Assembly: GCF_023101185.1 (NCBI RefSeq)
Contig: NZ_CP078077.1
Coordinates: 773,630-837,629 of the forward strand
DNA from: Microbacterium galbinum
Lineage (GTDB): Bacteria; Actinomycetota; Actinomycetes; Actinomycetales; Microbacteriaceae
Direction: 5' to 3'
Length of the DNA: 64,000 nt
The notes beneath the pieces are model-generated. The model did no database searches. It saw only the letters and a program-made list of their open reading frames with translations, and was not told where the DNA came from. Both the position numbers and the translations under genes were made by a program. Shown one piece after another: positions 63,586 to 64,000 of this stretch; positions within the stretch are counted from its first letter, which is position 1; every line of letters begins with the position of its first letter.

Positions 63586-64000
63586 TCACACCAGCCTGTT
63601 CTGCACGAGGTAGTCGACGAGCTGCTGGGCGGCATCGCCGTCGTCGGTGATCTTGACGCCCGCCGCGCGCGGGGGCTTCTCGGCGACCGCGGTCATGATG
63701 GTGCGCGGCGCCGCGGAGGGATCGGCCGAGACGTCGAGGTCGGCGAGCGAGAGCACTTCCACCGGCTTCTTCTTCGCGGCCATGATGCCCTTGAAGTTCG
63801 GGAAGCGGGCATCCGGCAGCGCCTCGGTGATCGAGATCACGGCCGGCAGCGCGGCGCTCACCGCCTGCGACCCGAAGTCGGTCGCGCGGGTTCCGTTCAC
63901 GGCATCCGCGCCGATCTCGACCGCCGTGAGTGCCGTCGCCTGCGCCCAGCCGAGGTGCTCGGCGAGCATCGCGGGAATGACCCCGCCCGAGCCGTCGGTC
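63586..64000 (-). CDS. etfB: Electron transfer flavoprotein beta subunit, partial
   Basis: C-terminal 137 residues only; the gene continues beyond the right edge. [28 protein letters not shown] and [26 protein letters not shown] (the conserved AMP/FAD-adjacent [13 protein letters not shown] motif) identify EtfB. Co-transcribed with etfA. Confidence 0.95.
   Translation of the reverse strand, partial: TDGSGGVIPAMLAEHLGWAQATALTAVEIGADAVNGTRATDFGSQAVSAALPAVISITEALPDARFPNFKGIMAAKKKPVEVLSLADLDVSADPSAAPRTIMTAVAEKPPRAAGVKITDDGDAAQQLVDYLVQNRLV

Overview
The window is high-GC DNA (about 70 percent by eye) with GC-rich codon use, many 4-bp ATGA/GTGA overlaps, leaderless-type promoters, a short actinobacterial ArgA, ClpC, an actinobacterial Pgm and abundant GGATGC/GCATCC hexamers. 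This points to an actinomycete of the Microbacteriaceae, most likely Microbacterium or a close relative. It is chromosomal housekeeping and catabolic sequence: I see no phage, no insertion sequence with a transposase, no CRISPR array and no rRNA. The unusual material is a dense set of short palindromic repeats, several of them read in frame inside genes.

Layout. 1-2880: a partial VIT1/CCC1-type transporter, tRNA-Ser(CGA), a MetE-like protein and an oxygenase-like protein. 2936-9576: a complete cytochrome bd operon, cydA-cydB-cydD-cydC (minus strand), preceded by a SufR-like Cys-containing regulator. 9738-15806: radA, an SseB-like protein, a secreted or anchored protein, argA and clpC. 15949-22161: an autoregulatory-looking XRE/DUF2975 operon with an operator inside its promoter, YbjQ, a lipoprotein, a dicarboxylate symporter, a Na+/H+ antiporter and a MerR-type regulator divergent from hsp20. 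22201-25418: hsp20, small proteins, a luciferase-like monooxygenase and pheA. 25496-35499: carbohydrate region with pgm, a LacI repressor divergent from galT-galK-galE, then a ROK/YdjC-deacetylase/GPH-transporter operon. 35823-41540: a DUF222-HNH protein and a polyamine catabolism group (aminobutyraldehyde dehydrogenase, Lrp, PuuB-like oxidase, cupin). 41558-48190: an orphan DNA methyltransferase overlapping a lipoate ligase gene, DUF1684, a lipase-like hydrolase, CutC and a MarR/MFS efflux pair. 48429-58075: a repeat-containing disordered protein, a membrane protein, rocD plus a DDAH-superfamily enzyme, an XRE/membrane protein/alcohol dehydrogenase operon under a 20-bp inverted repeat, and putA. 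58144-64000: three tandem paralogous membrane proteins, a thioesterase, a GNAT enzyme, a cytochrome b with a repeat-expanded N terminus, and etfA with a partial etfB.

How it works together. Several nitrogen and carbon routes converge on glutamate: putrescine to GABA (37704-41540), arginine to ornithine to glutamate semialdehyde (RocD plus the DDAH-family enzyme), and proline to glutamate (PutA). Leloir enzymes galT/galK/galE with pgm give a galactose pathway. Cytochrome bd and EtfBA plus a cytochrome b are the respiratory elements.

Two sequence-level themes stand out. At least a dozen genes start 6-7 nt after a TAnnnT box and lack a spaced Shine-Dalgarno site, which suggests leaderless transcripts. 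Palindromic repeat families (two REP-like types and several long inverted repeats) occupy gaps and have also been absorbed in frame into pgm, galK, cydD and, most dramatically, the cytochrome b gene.
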